A stretch of DNA of 64,000 nucleotides from Clostridium sporogenes. GTDB lineage: Bacteria > Bacillota > Clostridia > Clostridiales > Clostridiaceae. The translations under genes were made by a program, and so were the position numbers. The notes below the pieces were generated by a model. It was not told the origin of the DNA. It worked only from the letters and a program-made list of their open reading frames with translations, and made no database searches. The first letter of the stretch is position 1. Each line of letters starts with the position of its first letter. Below, piece by piece: positions 43,711 through 52,083 of this stretch. The DNA lies in contig NZ_CP011663.1 of assembly GCF_001020205.1 (NCBI RefSeq), positions 1,488,001-1,552,000 on the forward strand. Reading direction: 5' to 3'.

Positions 43711-44363
43711 TACATCACCTCTCTCAATTTTATGTATTGTTCTTTTGTATAAAGTTTTCCAACGCCATCCTTAATTTTAAAAAGATGACTTGAGTTAGAA
43801 AGAGCTGCAGAAATGTTATGTTCTACGGATAAAACCGTTAGATTATGGCAACTATTTAAATGACTTATTATTTTATATATTTCATTTTGACTATTTATAT
43901 CTATGCCTGTAGAAGGTTCATCTAGTATTAAAAGTTCTGGTTCTCCCATTAAGGCTCTAGCAATAAATATCTTTTGTCTTTGACCTCCAGATAAATTTCC
44001 TATAAGAGAATGCTTATATTTAGTCATTTTAACAATGTTTAAAGCTCTATCTATAGCAGTAGAATCTTTAATTTTCAACACTTTTTTATGACATTTAAGG
44101 ACTTCCTCTACAGTAATAGGAAAATCAGAATTAAAATTTTCATATTTTTGAGGTACATAGCCTATTTTATTATTTTTTAAATTTATATCTCCTAAAGTAG
44201 GGCTTAAAAAACCAAGTATTAGTTTTAACAATGTACTTTTACCAGAACCGTTAGAACCAAGTATAGAAACATACTGCCCCTTTTTTATATTGAGATTTAT
44301 GTTTTCTAAAATATAAGGTTTTTTCTTAGTGTAAGAAAAGCATAGATTATTTATTTCTATCAT
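43710..44363 (-). CDS. znuC: Zinc-type ABC ATPase
   Basis: 217 residues. Walker A GSNGSGKST, Q-loop VPQKYE, signature LSGGQRQKIFIARALM, Walker B LLILDEPSTGID and H-loop SVEHN (Glu-His rather than Thr-His, common in this group). It is divergent from the binding-protein gene across 220 bases holding the control sites. The ribosome site GGAGGT precedes the ATG. Confidence 0.92.
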   Translation of the reverse strand: MIEINNLCFSYTKKKPYILENINLNIKKGQYVSILGSNGSGKSTLLKLILGFLSPTLGDINLKNNKIGYVPQKYENFNSDFPITVEEVLKCHKKVLKIKDSTAIDRALNIVKMTKYKHSLIGNLSGGQRQKIFIARALMGEPELLILDEPSTGIDINSQNEIYKIISHLNSCHNLTVLSVEHNISAALSNSSHLFKIKDGVGKLYTKEQYIKLREVM

Positions 44364-44461
44364 ATTTTACCTCCAATGATATTTTTAATAAAAACTTATT
44401 TATTTTAAGTTTTATTTATGATATATTATTAAATGAATTTAATTTTCATTTGCAATTAATA

Positions 44462-44516
44462 TTGACATTTTTATAATATATGTTTATATTATACATATAA
44501 ATGCAAATAGTTTGCA
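44462..44516 (+). promoter_or_regulatory. znuA promoter with a downstream palindromic operator
   Basis: TTGACA (44462-44467), a 17-bp spacer and TATATT (44485-44490) form a near-consensus promoter. TGCAAATAGTTTGCA (44502-44516), a perfect 6+3+6 palindrome, sits just after the expected start. A half-site TTTGCAA lies near 44450, toward znuC. A metalloregulator (Fur/Zur/MntR class) is the likely binder, though the motif is not a textbook Zur box. Confidence 0.68.
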
Positions 44517-44583
44517 ATAACTTATAGAAAAAATATTAATAATAATTATGTATAAATAATTATTCTAAATAAGGAGTGATACT

Positions 44584-45513
44584 ATGAAAAAAATGCTAAG
44601 CTTTATTTTAATTCTATCCAATATAATATTTTTTACAGCTTGTTCGGCTCAAAATAAAGAAAGCTTTTCTTCAAAAGATGAAAAAATTAAAGTGGTAGTT
44701 TCTTTTAACCCACTTAGGGAGTATGTAAAGGCAATAGGTAAAGATAAAGTAGAAATAAAATCTATAATACCAGAGGGTTCAGAGCCCCATGATTTTGAAC
44801 CTAAAATAAGAGATATGGAATCTATAAATGGTGCTAATATATTTGTATATAATGGCTTTGGAATGGAAGCATGGGTGGATAAAACTTTAAAGAATATAGA
44901 TAATAAAGGATTAGTTGTAGTAGAGGCATCTAAAAATGTTACGCCTTTAAAAAATAAGGAATCAGAAGAGAAACATAATGAAGAAAAACATGAACATGAT
45001 CATGGTCAATATGATCCTCACACTTGGTTAAGTGTAAAGGCTGCAGTAAAACAATCAGAAGTTATAAAAGATGCTTTAGTTAAGGCAGATCCTAAAAATA
45101 AAAATTATTATGAAAATAACTATAAAGACTTTAGAGAAAAATTGGAAAAATTATACAATGAATATAAAAAGAAGTTTGAGAGTGTAAAAGGAAATCACTT
45201 TGTAACAGGGCATGCAGCTTTTGGTTATTTATGTAGAGACTTTAATTTAGAACAAAATAGTGTGGAAGATGTTTTTGCAGAAGGGGAACCAACCACTAAA
45301 AAGATGAAGGAATTAATAGATTATTGTAAAAAAAATAATATAAAAACAGTATTTCTAGAAGAGAACGTAAGTGAAGAAGTGTCTAAGACTTTAGCAAAAG
45401 AAGTAGGAGCTAAAGTAGAAAAAATTTATACTTTAACCAATTCGGTAGAAAATAAAGGATACATAGAAATAATGAAATATAATTTGGAAAAAATATATGA
45501 AAGTTTAAAATAA
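44584..45513 (+). CDS. znuA: Zinc-binding ABC lipoprotein
   Basis: 309 residues. Lipobox FTAC with Cys20, then a cluster A-I metal-binding fold. Likely ligands: His69 (SEPHDFEP), His146 (DPHTWLS), the His in TGHAAFGY (about 212), and an acid near FLEENVS. The His/Glu-rich loop at residues 131-146 (HNEEKHEHDHGQYDPH) is typical of zinc over manganese binders. It is transcribed opposite to znuCB. Confidence 0.92.
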   Translation: MKKMLSFILILSNIIFFTACSAQNKESFSSKDEKIKVVVSFNPLREYVKAIGKDKVEIKSIIPEGSEPHDFEPKIRDMESINGANIFVYNGFGMEAWVDKTLKNIDNKGLVVVEASKNVTPLKNKESEEKHNEEKHEHDHGQYDPHTWLSVKAAVKQSEVIKDALVKADPKNKNYYENNYKDFREKLEKLYNEYKKKFESVKGNHFVTGHAAFGYLCRDFNLEQNSVEDVFAEGEPTTKKMKELIDYCKKNNIKTVFLEENVSEEVSKTLAKEVGAKVEKIYTLTNSVENKGYIEIMKYNLEKIYESLK

Positions 45514-45557
45514 CATAAAGTATTATAGATATTTATATATTAATGTAAAATTAATAT

Positions 45558-45632
45558 AAAAGTCTTTCTTATAATATTATCTTAAAATCCTTATTAGAGA
45601 TAAGGAGAAGATGATTTAAAAGAAAGACTTTT
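45558..45632. terminator. Bidirectional terminator between znuA and the PsiE-like gene
   Basis: AAAAGTCTTTCTT (45558-45570) and AAGAAAGACTTTT (45620-45632) form a perfect 13-bp stem, with a 49-base interior that can fold further (CCTTAT / ATAAGG). Confidence 0.75.
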
Positions 45633-45636
45633 TAAT

Positions 45637-46131
45637 TTATTCTTCAGTTTTATTTGATACTATATTAGTTTCTTCAATAATATCAACGGATAATTCTTGT
45701 ACAAAGGATTCTTTTTCTTCTAACTTTTTATCTTGTTCTGAGAATAAATATTTTTTTATAAAAAATATTCCGGCTAAAGACAAAACTCCTAAAAATATTT
45801 CAAGGGCAGAGGAACCGTAAACCAACATTTTTCTAGCTATAGCATAGAGCATTACTTCAACTACACTGTTTGGTGTATGTTTTACTAGCATTAAGGCTAA
45901 TTCTAAAGCTATTACTAACAATAAGAGATGAGATAAGAATTTTTGAAACATATCGTAGGATGGAATTGCATCTAGGGTAAAAATTTGTATGATAAAACTT
46001 ATAAGGTCTTTAGAACTTACCAATACAGAAGCTATCATAAAAATGGCTAACAAAGTTTCTAGCCACATAACACCGGATATTATTTTAGACTTTAAATTTT
46101 TTAATTTAATATTATTTCTATGTTTTTTCAC
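45637..46131 (-). CDS. PsiE-like four-helix membrane protein
   Basis: 164 residues with four hydrophobic segments. VIALELALMLVKHTPNSVVEVMLYAIARKMLVYG matches the phosphate-starvation-inducible PsiE family core. A charged acidic tail follows the last helix (from about 133). Function of the family is not established and no Pho-box was recognised. The 388 bases upstream (46132-46519) are A/T-rich and show no gene or clear element beyond the two divergent promoters they must contain. Confidence 0.65.
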   Translation of the reverse strand: MKKHRNNIKLKNLKSKIISGVMWLETLLAIFMIASVLVSSKDLISFIIQIFTLDAIPSYDMFQKFLSHLLLLVIALELALMLVKHTPNSVVEVMLYAIARKMLVYGSSALEIFLGVLSLAGIFFIKKYLFSEQDKKLEEKESFVQELSVDIIEETNIVSNKTEE

Positions 46132-46519
46132 TATTATATCAACATCCTTAACAATTTAATAATTTAATTTTTTAATAACTTAAAAATTAATAAAAAAATA
46201 AGTAAGTAAAGTGGTTATAAATACCTTATATAAATTATAATATATACTTGTATAAGTTATCAATAGGAAAACATAAAGTATAATGAATTATTTTTATTTT
46301 CTAAAAATTAAATAGAAAGAATTAATTATTAAAAAAATTAATAAGCAGAATTTTATGACACAGAATATAATATAGACTTGTTAATTTATTATGTTAATAA
46401 GGCGACCTACAATAAATATGTTTTGGCTACTTTTGATTTTAATACTGATAAAATTTATTTTATATATTTAAAATAAGGGAAAATTAATTATAATTAGGAT
46501 ATAAATTGGAGGAATTACT

Positions 46520-48286
46520 ATGAAGAGAGCTTCCATAGATAGAAATTTTAGAAAAATAAAAAATTCTTATAATCAAACAGAGTATATAGTAAAAAATTCT
46601 AAAATTAATAGTTTGTGGGAACAAGAAGCATCTATTAGAAAAAAATTAAAAAAATTAGAAACTATGAAAGATGAAAATATAAGGGATTTTAAAGAGGTCT
46701 ATAATGATTATTTGCATCTTTTAGATTATATCTCTAAAAAACTAGTAAGGGATTATAATATAAAATATAATACAGACTTTGATTTTTATGAAATAATAAA
46801 GGGTAATAGAAAAAATTATTTAAAATCAGGAATAATAAGTGTTCTTATAACTAGGCATATTCCAACTATGATATTTAAAGAATTTGATAGGATATTTCCC
46901 AAAAATCCTAAAGATGAATATAAGGAAGTTAGACATATGAATAGAAAATTTTATCTTCATTTAGGGGAAACTAATACGGGAAAAACTTATAATTCTATGG
47001 AAAAACTAAAAAAAAGTAAAAAAGGTATATATTTATCACCATTAAGAATACTGGCCTTAGAGAATTTTGAAAAATTAAATAAAGAAGGCGTAGAGTGCGA
47101 CTTAATAACTGGAGAAGAAGAAATAAAGAAAAAAGGGGCTAAGCATATATGTTGTACTATAGAAAAATTAGATATCAATGCAGAGTATGATGTAGCTATT
47201 ATAGATGAAATACAAATGATAGATGATGATCAAAGAGGGAGTGCTTGGACAAGAGCTATATTAGCATTAAAGTGTAAAGAAATACATGTTTGTGGAGCAT
47301 TAAGCACAAAAGAATTAATAATAAATATCATAGAAGATTGTGGAGATGAATATGAATTAAAGGAGTACTTTAGGAATATACCTCTTAAAATTGAACAAGA
47401 GGCTTTTAAATTAAAGGATATAAAAAAAGGAGATGCATTAGTTACTTTTTCTAAAAAGAAAGTTCTCCAATTAGCAGATTATTATGGGGATTTAGGAATA
47501 AAAACTAGTGTAATATATGGAAATCTTCCACCAGAGGTTAGAAAAAAACAATATGAACAATTTATAAGTGAAGATAGTAATATATTAATAACTACAGATG
47601 CTATAGGTATGGGAGTAAATCTTCCAATAAGAAGAATAATATTTATGGATATTAGAAAATTTGATGGAAATGATATGAGATACTTAACTTCACAAGAGGT
47701 TAAACAAATAGGGGGAAGAGCTGGAAGACTTGGTATATATGATATAGGTTATATAGCATCTTATGGAAACACTCAAAATTTTGTAAAGGAAATGATAGAA
47801 GTATACGATAGAAAAATATACGAAGCTGTAATAGAACCAAGTGAAGCTATACTAGATGTAAAAAGTCTTCCATTGAGAGAAAAATTAGCTCTTTGGAGCA
47901 CAAGGGAAGAAAAAAGTTTATTATATAGAAAAATGGATATAGGAGAAAAAATTTTAGTGCTAGATAGTATAAAAAATTATAAATTACCAGAAAAGTATCA
48001 GTGGCAATTATTAAAGGTACCCTTTGATGTTACCAATATAAATATAATGAATGCTTTTTTAAAATATGTAAATGAAATTTTTATAGGTAATTTTAAAACT
48101 ATATCTAAACCAAAACTTAATTCTAAAGATTTATATGATTTAGAATTGTATTATCAAAAACTAAATTTATATTATTCTTTATCTAAAAATTTCAATTTAA
48201 ATTTTGATGAAAGCTGGGTTTATGATGAAAGAACCAAGCTAAGTATAGAAATAAATAAAGTACTTAGAAAGAGATTTAGTTTTTAA
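46520..48286 (+). CDS. Suv3-like RNA helicase (superfamily 2)
   Basis: 588 residues. A helical N-terminal domain (about 1-140) precedes two RecA domains. Walker A is GETNTGKT (149-156), motif Ia YLSPLRILALE, Walker B IIDEIQMIDD with a DEIQ box (229-232) in place of DEAD, motif III CGA, motif V TTDAIGMGVNLP and motif VI QIGGRAGR. A helical C-terminal part follows (about 455-588). This is the arrangement of mitochondrial SUV3, the helicase of the RNA degradosome, and of scattered bacterial homologues. GGAGG precedes the ATG. The gene is isolated, so partners are unknown. Confidence 0.85.
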   Translation: MKRASIDRNFRKIKNSYNQTEYIVKNSKINSLWEQEASIRKKLKKLETMKDENIRDFKEVYNDYLHLLDYISKKLVRDYNIKYNTDFDFYEIIKGNRKNYLKSGIISVLITRHIPTMIFKEFDRIFPKNPKDEYKEVRHMNRKFYLHLGETNTGKTYNSMEKLKKSKKGIYLSPLRILALENFEKLNKEGVECDLITGEEEIKKKGAKHICCTIEKLDINAEYDVAIIDEIQMIDDDQRGSAWTRAILALKCKEIHVCGALSTKELIINIIEDCGDEYELKEYFRNIPLKIEQEAFKLKDIKKGDALVTFSKKKVLQLADYYGDLGIKTSVIYGNLPPEVRKKQYEQFISEDSNILITTDAIGMGVNLPIRRIIFMDIRKFDGNDMRYLTSQEVKQIGGRAGRLGIYDIGYIASYGNTQNFVKEMIEVYDRKIYEAVIEPSEAILDVKSLPLREKLALWSTREEKSLLYRKMDIGEKILVLDSIKNYKLPEKYQWQLLKVPFDVTNINIMNAFLKYVNEIFIGNFKTISKPKLNSKDLYDLELYYQKLNLYYSLSKNFNLNFDESWVYDERTKLSIEINKVLRKRFSF

Positions 48287-48422
48287 ACTTAAAAAGTATG
48301 TGTTTGCATATAAATTCTCATATTATTGTCTATTCAACGGTGTTTAAAATATATGTTTGTTTAAAAAAAACGATTTTACCATAATATTATAAAATATGTT
48401 TAAGGAGTACAGGTGGTTATTT

Positions 48423-48971
48423 ATGAGTTATGAGTACATGACCAGGGAACAATTAATAGTTGAACTAGAAAAGAAAGATAAAATAATTGAAAATATTGCA
48501 CGTTGTGCAAGTACAGATTCTCTTACATCAGTACTTAATAGAAAAAGAGGATTAGAAGATTTATATAGAGAAATAGAATTAGCTAAAATTAATAAAGAAA
48601 ACCTAACTATAGGATTTGCAGATGTAAACAATTTGAAATATATAAATGACAATTATGGTCATATTACAGGGGATTATGTATTAATAACTTTATGCAATAT
48701 AATAAAGGATAATATAAGAAAAAGTGATTTTATATTTAGATACGGTGGAGATGAATTTATAATTGTACTACCTAAAACTAGTATAAAAGAAAGTAGTATA
48801 GTATGGAATAGGATAAGTGATAAAATCAAAGAAGTAAGTAGAAATTTTAAGTGTGAAATAGGAATGAGTTGTGGTTTTGTAGAATATGAGGAATATTATA
48901 ATAAATCTCTTAAAGAGTTAATAAAAATGGCGGATTTTAAAATGTATGAAAGTAAAAGTAAAATAGGATAA
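48423..48971 (+). CDS. Stand-alone GGDEF diguanylate cyclase
   Basis: 182 residues: a short coiled N-terminus (about 5-28), then one GGDEF domain. The active site GGDEF is at 108-112, and an inhibitory RxxD site (RKSD, 99-102) sits five residues before it, so a product-inhibited active cyclase is likely. There is no sensor or membrane segment. The ATG at 48423 is set by AGGTGG; an in-frame ATG at 48396 is possible. Clostridia read c-di-GMP through riboswitches, but none is visible nearby. Confidence 0.9.
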   Translation: MSYEYMTREQLIVELEKKDKIIENIARCASTDSLTSVLNRKRGLEDLYREIELAKINKENLTIGFADVNNLKYINDNYGHITGDYVLITLCNIIKDNIRKSDFIFRYGGDEFIIVLPKTSIKESSIVWNRISDKIKEVSRNFKCEIGMSCGFVEYEEYYNKSLKELIKMADFKMYESKSKIG

Positions 48972-49025
48972 GATTGATTTAAAATATTTTGTATATATTA
49001 TTATACAAAATATTTTAATTTGTAG

Positions 49026-49178
49026 GGGATTTTCAGGGTAGGAGTAGAGAAATTAAAAAGATTAGTTTATATGAGAAGAACTTTTGTAGTGGGAGAGGCT
49101 ACTGAAAAATATTTAGAAGTTTACAACCTAGTAAAAGAACATGAAATAAAAATATTAACTCTTATGATTCTTAAATAA
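49026..49178 (+). pseudogene. Short coding-like fragment, no recognised family
   Basis: An open frame of 50 codons, with an ATG at 49071 giving 35 residues (MRRTFVVGEATEKYLEVYNL... ending MILK). Codon use resembles coding DNA, but there is no ribosome site at the ATG. It abuts the inverted-repeat element at 49219-49353. It may be the remains of a gene. The rest of the gap to 49404 is that repeat element. Confidence 0.35.
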
Positions 49179-49218
49179 AGAGAATCTGCTATAATAAATA
49201 CAAAAAATAGATTATATA

Positions 49219-49353
49219 AAAATAGATTTAATTTTAACACCCAAAGAATAAAAATATGCTCTAATAAACTAACTAATTTGGTTAAGAAATTCTAAGCTTT
49301 ATGTTTATTAAGTGTATTTTTTATCTTTGCTATATTAAAATTAAATCTATTTT
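49219..49353. repeat. Inverted repeat element, extended member of the dispersed family
   Basis: Perfect 19-bp arms AAAATAGATTTAATTTTAA (49219-49237) and complement (49335-49353) flank a 97-base interior. The arm is the same sequence as the inner arm of the repeat at 1355-1430, but here the interior is about six times longer and the outer GGATGTCT edge is absent. Confidence 0.7.
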
Positions 49354-49403
49354 ATTTGATATACCTTATTTTATGTTTTTAAGTTATGAGAAAACATAAA
49401 ATT

Positions 49404-50333
49404 TTATATAGAATTATATAATTCATTTGTTGTTTTATAGAATCTAGTGAAATCAAAATCAGAAAGAAATTCCTCATTAGGATATAATAAAGAAGTTATA
49501 TAATCTTCACTAATATTTTCTAAATCTTTGTGACAAGGAATTATAGCACCCTTTTCATATAGTTCCTTTTGAAAATTTGAACTTAATAAATTATTTAATA
49601 AGAAATCTTCAGTGAAACTATCTATATTTTTATTTATAGCTATATAGGAGGGGATAGCTATTGCACCTTCTTTTGGACAAATAAATTCTAAATTATTTAA
49701 ACCACAACGTCTAGCAAATATAGTAGGTACTATAGCTATAGGATAGTTCCCTTGCATAACATTAAAAAAAGCTCCGGCAGGCATAGAAGTTATTATAGAG
49801 TTCTTTGTAAATTCTAAAGCTTTATCCCAGCCAAATAAATATATTAAAGCTTTAAACAAGGAACCTCCGGCAGAATTATGTATTCCTCCAAAGCATACTT
49901 TACCCTTATACTTTTCTTTTAATAAGTCTTCTAAAGAATTTGGAATATCATGATGAGGAATTAAATCTTTATTAACTACCATAACTAAGGGTATAATTAT
50001 AAAAGGTAAAAATTCCTTTATAGAAAATATGTTAGAATTTAATACAATTTTATTTAATGAGTTATTAGATAAATTTTTAAAAGAAGAAACTTTATCTTTT
50101 AAATAGTCCTTATGCTGAAATATATCTACATCTGTAGAAATTAAAGAATGGAAGTTCAAAGTTTTATAAGGATGTTTATCAAAAAATTCTTTTAAAGAAT
50201 ATTCTCTTCCTAATCCATAATAAGAAAAATCTACTTTCTTTTGTAATTTGTTTTCTATTAAAATATTATTTATATATTCTTCTTCAAAATTGCTTAATAA
50301 ACAAACGTTATTCCAATATACTTTTGAAATCAT
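49404..50333 (-). CDS. Signal-less ABC-type substrate-binding protein
   Basis: 309 residues with the two-lobe fold of iron/molybdate-type binding proteins (family 1/6-like: LPFIIIPLVMVVNKDLIPHHDIPNSLEDLLKEKYKGKVCFGG, SSAGGSLFKALIYLFGWDKALEF-type middle, PAGAFFNVMQGNYPIAIVPTIFARRCG, SYIAINKN). The N-terminus (MISKVYWNNVCLLSNFEEEY) has no signal peptide or lipobox, so it appears cytosolic. Its start overlaps the ATPase gene by 26 bases. It forms a three-gene set with a permease-less ABC ATPase and a HypB/CobW-like GTPase. A cytosolic ligand-handling role is inference. Confidence 0.7.
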   Translation of the reverse strand: MISKVYWNNVCLLSNFEEEYINNILIENKLQKKVDFSYYGLGREYSLKEFFDKHPYKTLNFHSLISTDVDIFQHKDYLKDKVSSFKNLSNNSLNKIVLNSNIFSIKEFLPFIIIPLVMVVNKDLIPHHDIPNSLEDLLKEKYKGKVCFGGIHNSAGGSLFKALIYLFGWDKALEFTKNSIITSMPAGAFFNVMQGNYPIAIVPTIFARRCGLNNLEFICPKEGAIAIPSYIAINKNIDSFTEDFLLNNLLSSNFQKELYEKGAIIPCHKDLENISEDYITSLLYPNEEFLSDFDFTRFYKTTNELYNSI

Positions 50334-51084
50334 AAATTATATCCTCCTTTAAATTTAGACCTTCTCTTAAATTTAGTCGTAAATTCTCATTAAATATAGA
50401 AAGTTTATGAAGTTTTGAAATAAGAATTTCCTCTTCTTTAGTTCTAGATATTAATTTATACATAGCACCATTTTTCATAATAATTCTTTTTTCACCCATT
50501 AAAGCTAATAAAGGATCATGAGTGACTATAACAATTAATTTGTTGCTTTTCATTAGTTCATTTATAGCAGCTAATTTATTTATACCAGCATTCTCTATTT
50601 CATCTATAAGTATTATAGGTGAGCTATTATTTACAGCAATGTCTGCAATCATTAAAGCTCTAGATTGTCCACCACTTAATTTATTTAAAATATGTTTTTT
50701 TTCTATTTTTTCACCGGTGATAATATTTGCTTTATTTATGATTTCTTTTATAGATACGTTTAAATTAGAACATTTTATTCTTAAATTTAAAAATTCCTCT
50801 ACGGTTAAATCTAGAGCATAATTCATGTTTTGAGATAAATGAGCTACAAATTTATTATTAAAAGAAGTTTCATTTTCTATTTTTTTATTATTTAAAAGTA
50901 TACTTCTATTTGTAATAGAATCTCCTTTCACCATAGATTCTATATCATTTATAAGTTGAGTTTTACCAGAGCCAGTTCTTCCAATAATGGTATATACAGA
51001 ACCAAATTTGAATTCTACTTTATTTAATAATTCTTTATTACCTTCTTTATCATATCCAGCTAATAAAGTTAAAGTATCAAACAT
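50308..51084 (-). CDS. ABC ATPase without a permease partner
   Basis: About 258 residues. Walker A GRTGSGKTQL, Q-loop HLSQN, signature LSGGQSRALMIAD, Walker B IILIDEIENAG (Ile after DE instead of Pro) and H-loop VTHDP. The region after the H-loop is long and ends in an unusual acidic/hydrophobic tail (about 215-258). The ATG at 51084 has AAGGTG eight bases before; GTG at 51093 is the alternative. No membrane gene is adjacent on this strand. It overlaps the signal-less binding protein, suggesting a soluble ATP-driven complex. Confidence 0.8.
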   Translation of the reverse strand: MFDTLTLLAGYDKEGNKELLNKVEFKFGSVYTIIGRTGSGKTQLINDIESMVKGDSITNRSILLNNKKIENETSFNNKFVAHLSQNMNYALDLTVEEFLNLRIKCSNLNVSIKEIINKANIITGEKIEKKHILNKLSGGQSRALMIADIAVNNSSPIILIDEIENAGINKLAAINELMKSNKLIVIVTHDPLLALMGEKRIIMKNGAMYKLISRTKEEEILISKLHKLSIFNENLRLNLREGLNLKEDIIYDFKSILE

Positions 51085-51245
51085 GCTTATCACACCTTTT
51101 CATTAAAATTAGTTATAAAGATTTATATATAAGTTAGATATTATAACTAGTATTTATATAGTTAGAGTAATTAAAAATATTATATATATAAGCTTTTTAG
51201 TTTCAACATGATTAAGTATTTATTATAAGTAAACTATATATAGAC

Positions 51246-51938
51246 CTAAGAATTACTACATAAATCCATAGTACTAGTTATGCCTTGATGATATTTAAGT
51301 CCTATTCTTTTTTCGCCTACGCAGTAAGAACAAGTAGCGCAGGGCATAGAATGTTTTAATATAGAGTTATTTATAGAATCTACAGATTTAAAGGCAACAA
51401 ATTCTTTTGCTAGTCTTTCTCTACCAAATCCTGTTATACCATTAACTTCTATTATTTTAGCTTTAGGATTTATGGCCAAAAGTTTATATATAAAAACTTC
51501 CTTTTCTCCCTGTGATATTAGGTCACTTTTAGAAATAAGAATAATATCTGCAGTGGATACCATAGGACCTAATTTTTCAGGACTTTTAATGCTAGATAAT
51601 GTATCCACAACACATATATTTAAAGAACTATCTATAAAAGGAGCACATCTATTGCAGAGTCCAGCAGTTTCTATTATTAAAATATTAGAATGGTTCTTTT
51701 GTGCCCAGTTAAAAATATGAATAAAATTAGTTGCTAAAAAGTGGTCAGGACAAAGATTATTACTTAATCCGGTAACCACAGGAATTCCTAATTTTTTATA
51801 AATTTTTTCATCATTACTTTTTAAGCAATCCATTTTAACTATTGAAATATTATTATTATCTTTTAATATTTTTATCGTGTTATATAGTATAGATGTTTTC
51901 CCTACTGCAGGAGCTCCAGCCACAATTATAACTTTCAT
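51246..51938 (-). CDS. HypB/CobW-like P-loop GTPase with cysteine pairs
   Basis: 230 residues. P-loop GAPAVGKT (8-15), switch region ETAGLCNRC (90-98), and a guanine-type SKSD (136-139). Cys63 (CPDH), the Cys95/Cys98 pair and a C-terminal CATCSYC (200-206) could bind metal, as in nickel or cobalt metallochaperones such as HypB, UreG and CobW. The closest reading is a metal-insertion GTPase whose client enzyme is not in the window. It is the first gene of the minus-strand trio and divergent from a Crp-family regulator. Confidence 0.75.
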   Translation of the reverse strand: MKVIIVAGAPAVGKTSILYNTIKILKDNNNISIVKMDCLKSNDEKIYKKLGIPVVTGLSNNLCPDHFLATNFIHIFNWAQKNHSNILIIETAGLCNRCAPFIDSSLNICVVDTLSSIKSPEKLGPMVSTADIILISKSDLISQGEKEVFIYKLLAINPKAKIIEVNGITGFGRERLAKEFVAFKSVDSINNSILKHSMPCATCSYCVGEKRIGLKYHQGITSTMDLCSNS

Positions 51939-52083
51939 AAACTACCTCCATTTTAAATTTTAGTACGGTTATTGAAAAACCACTTTAATTATATTATTAT
52001 TTTAAATGTAAATGTGTATCAAATGAGATGGAATTTCAATTAATTCTTTGATATTATTATTTAGGAAGAGGAGAGAGAATAGA

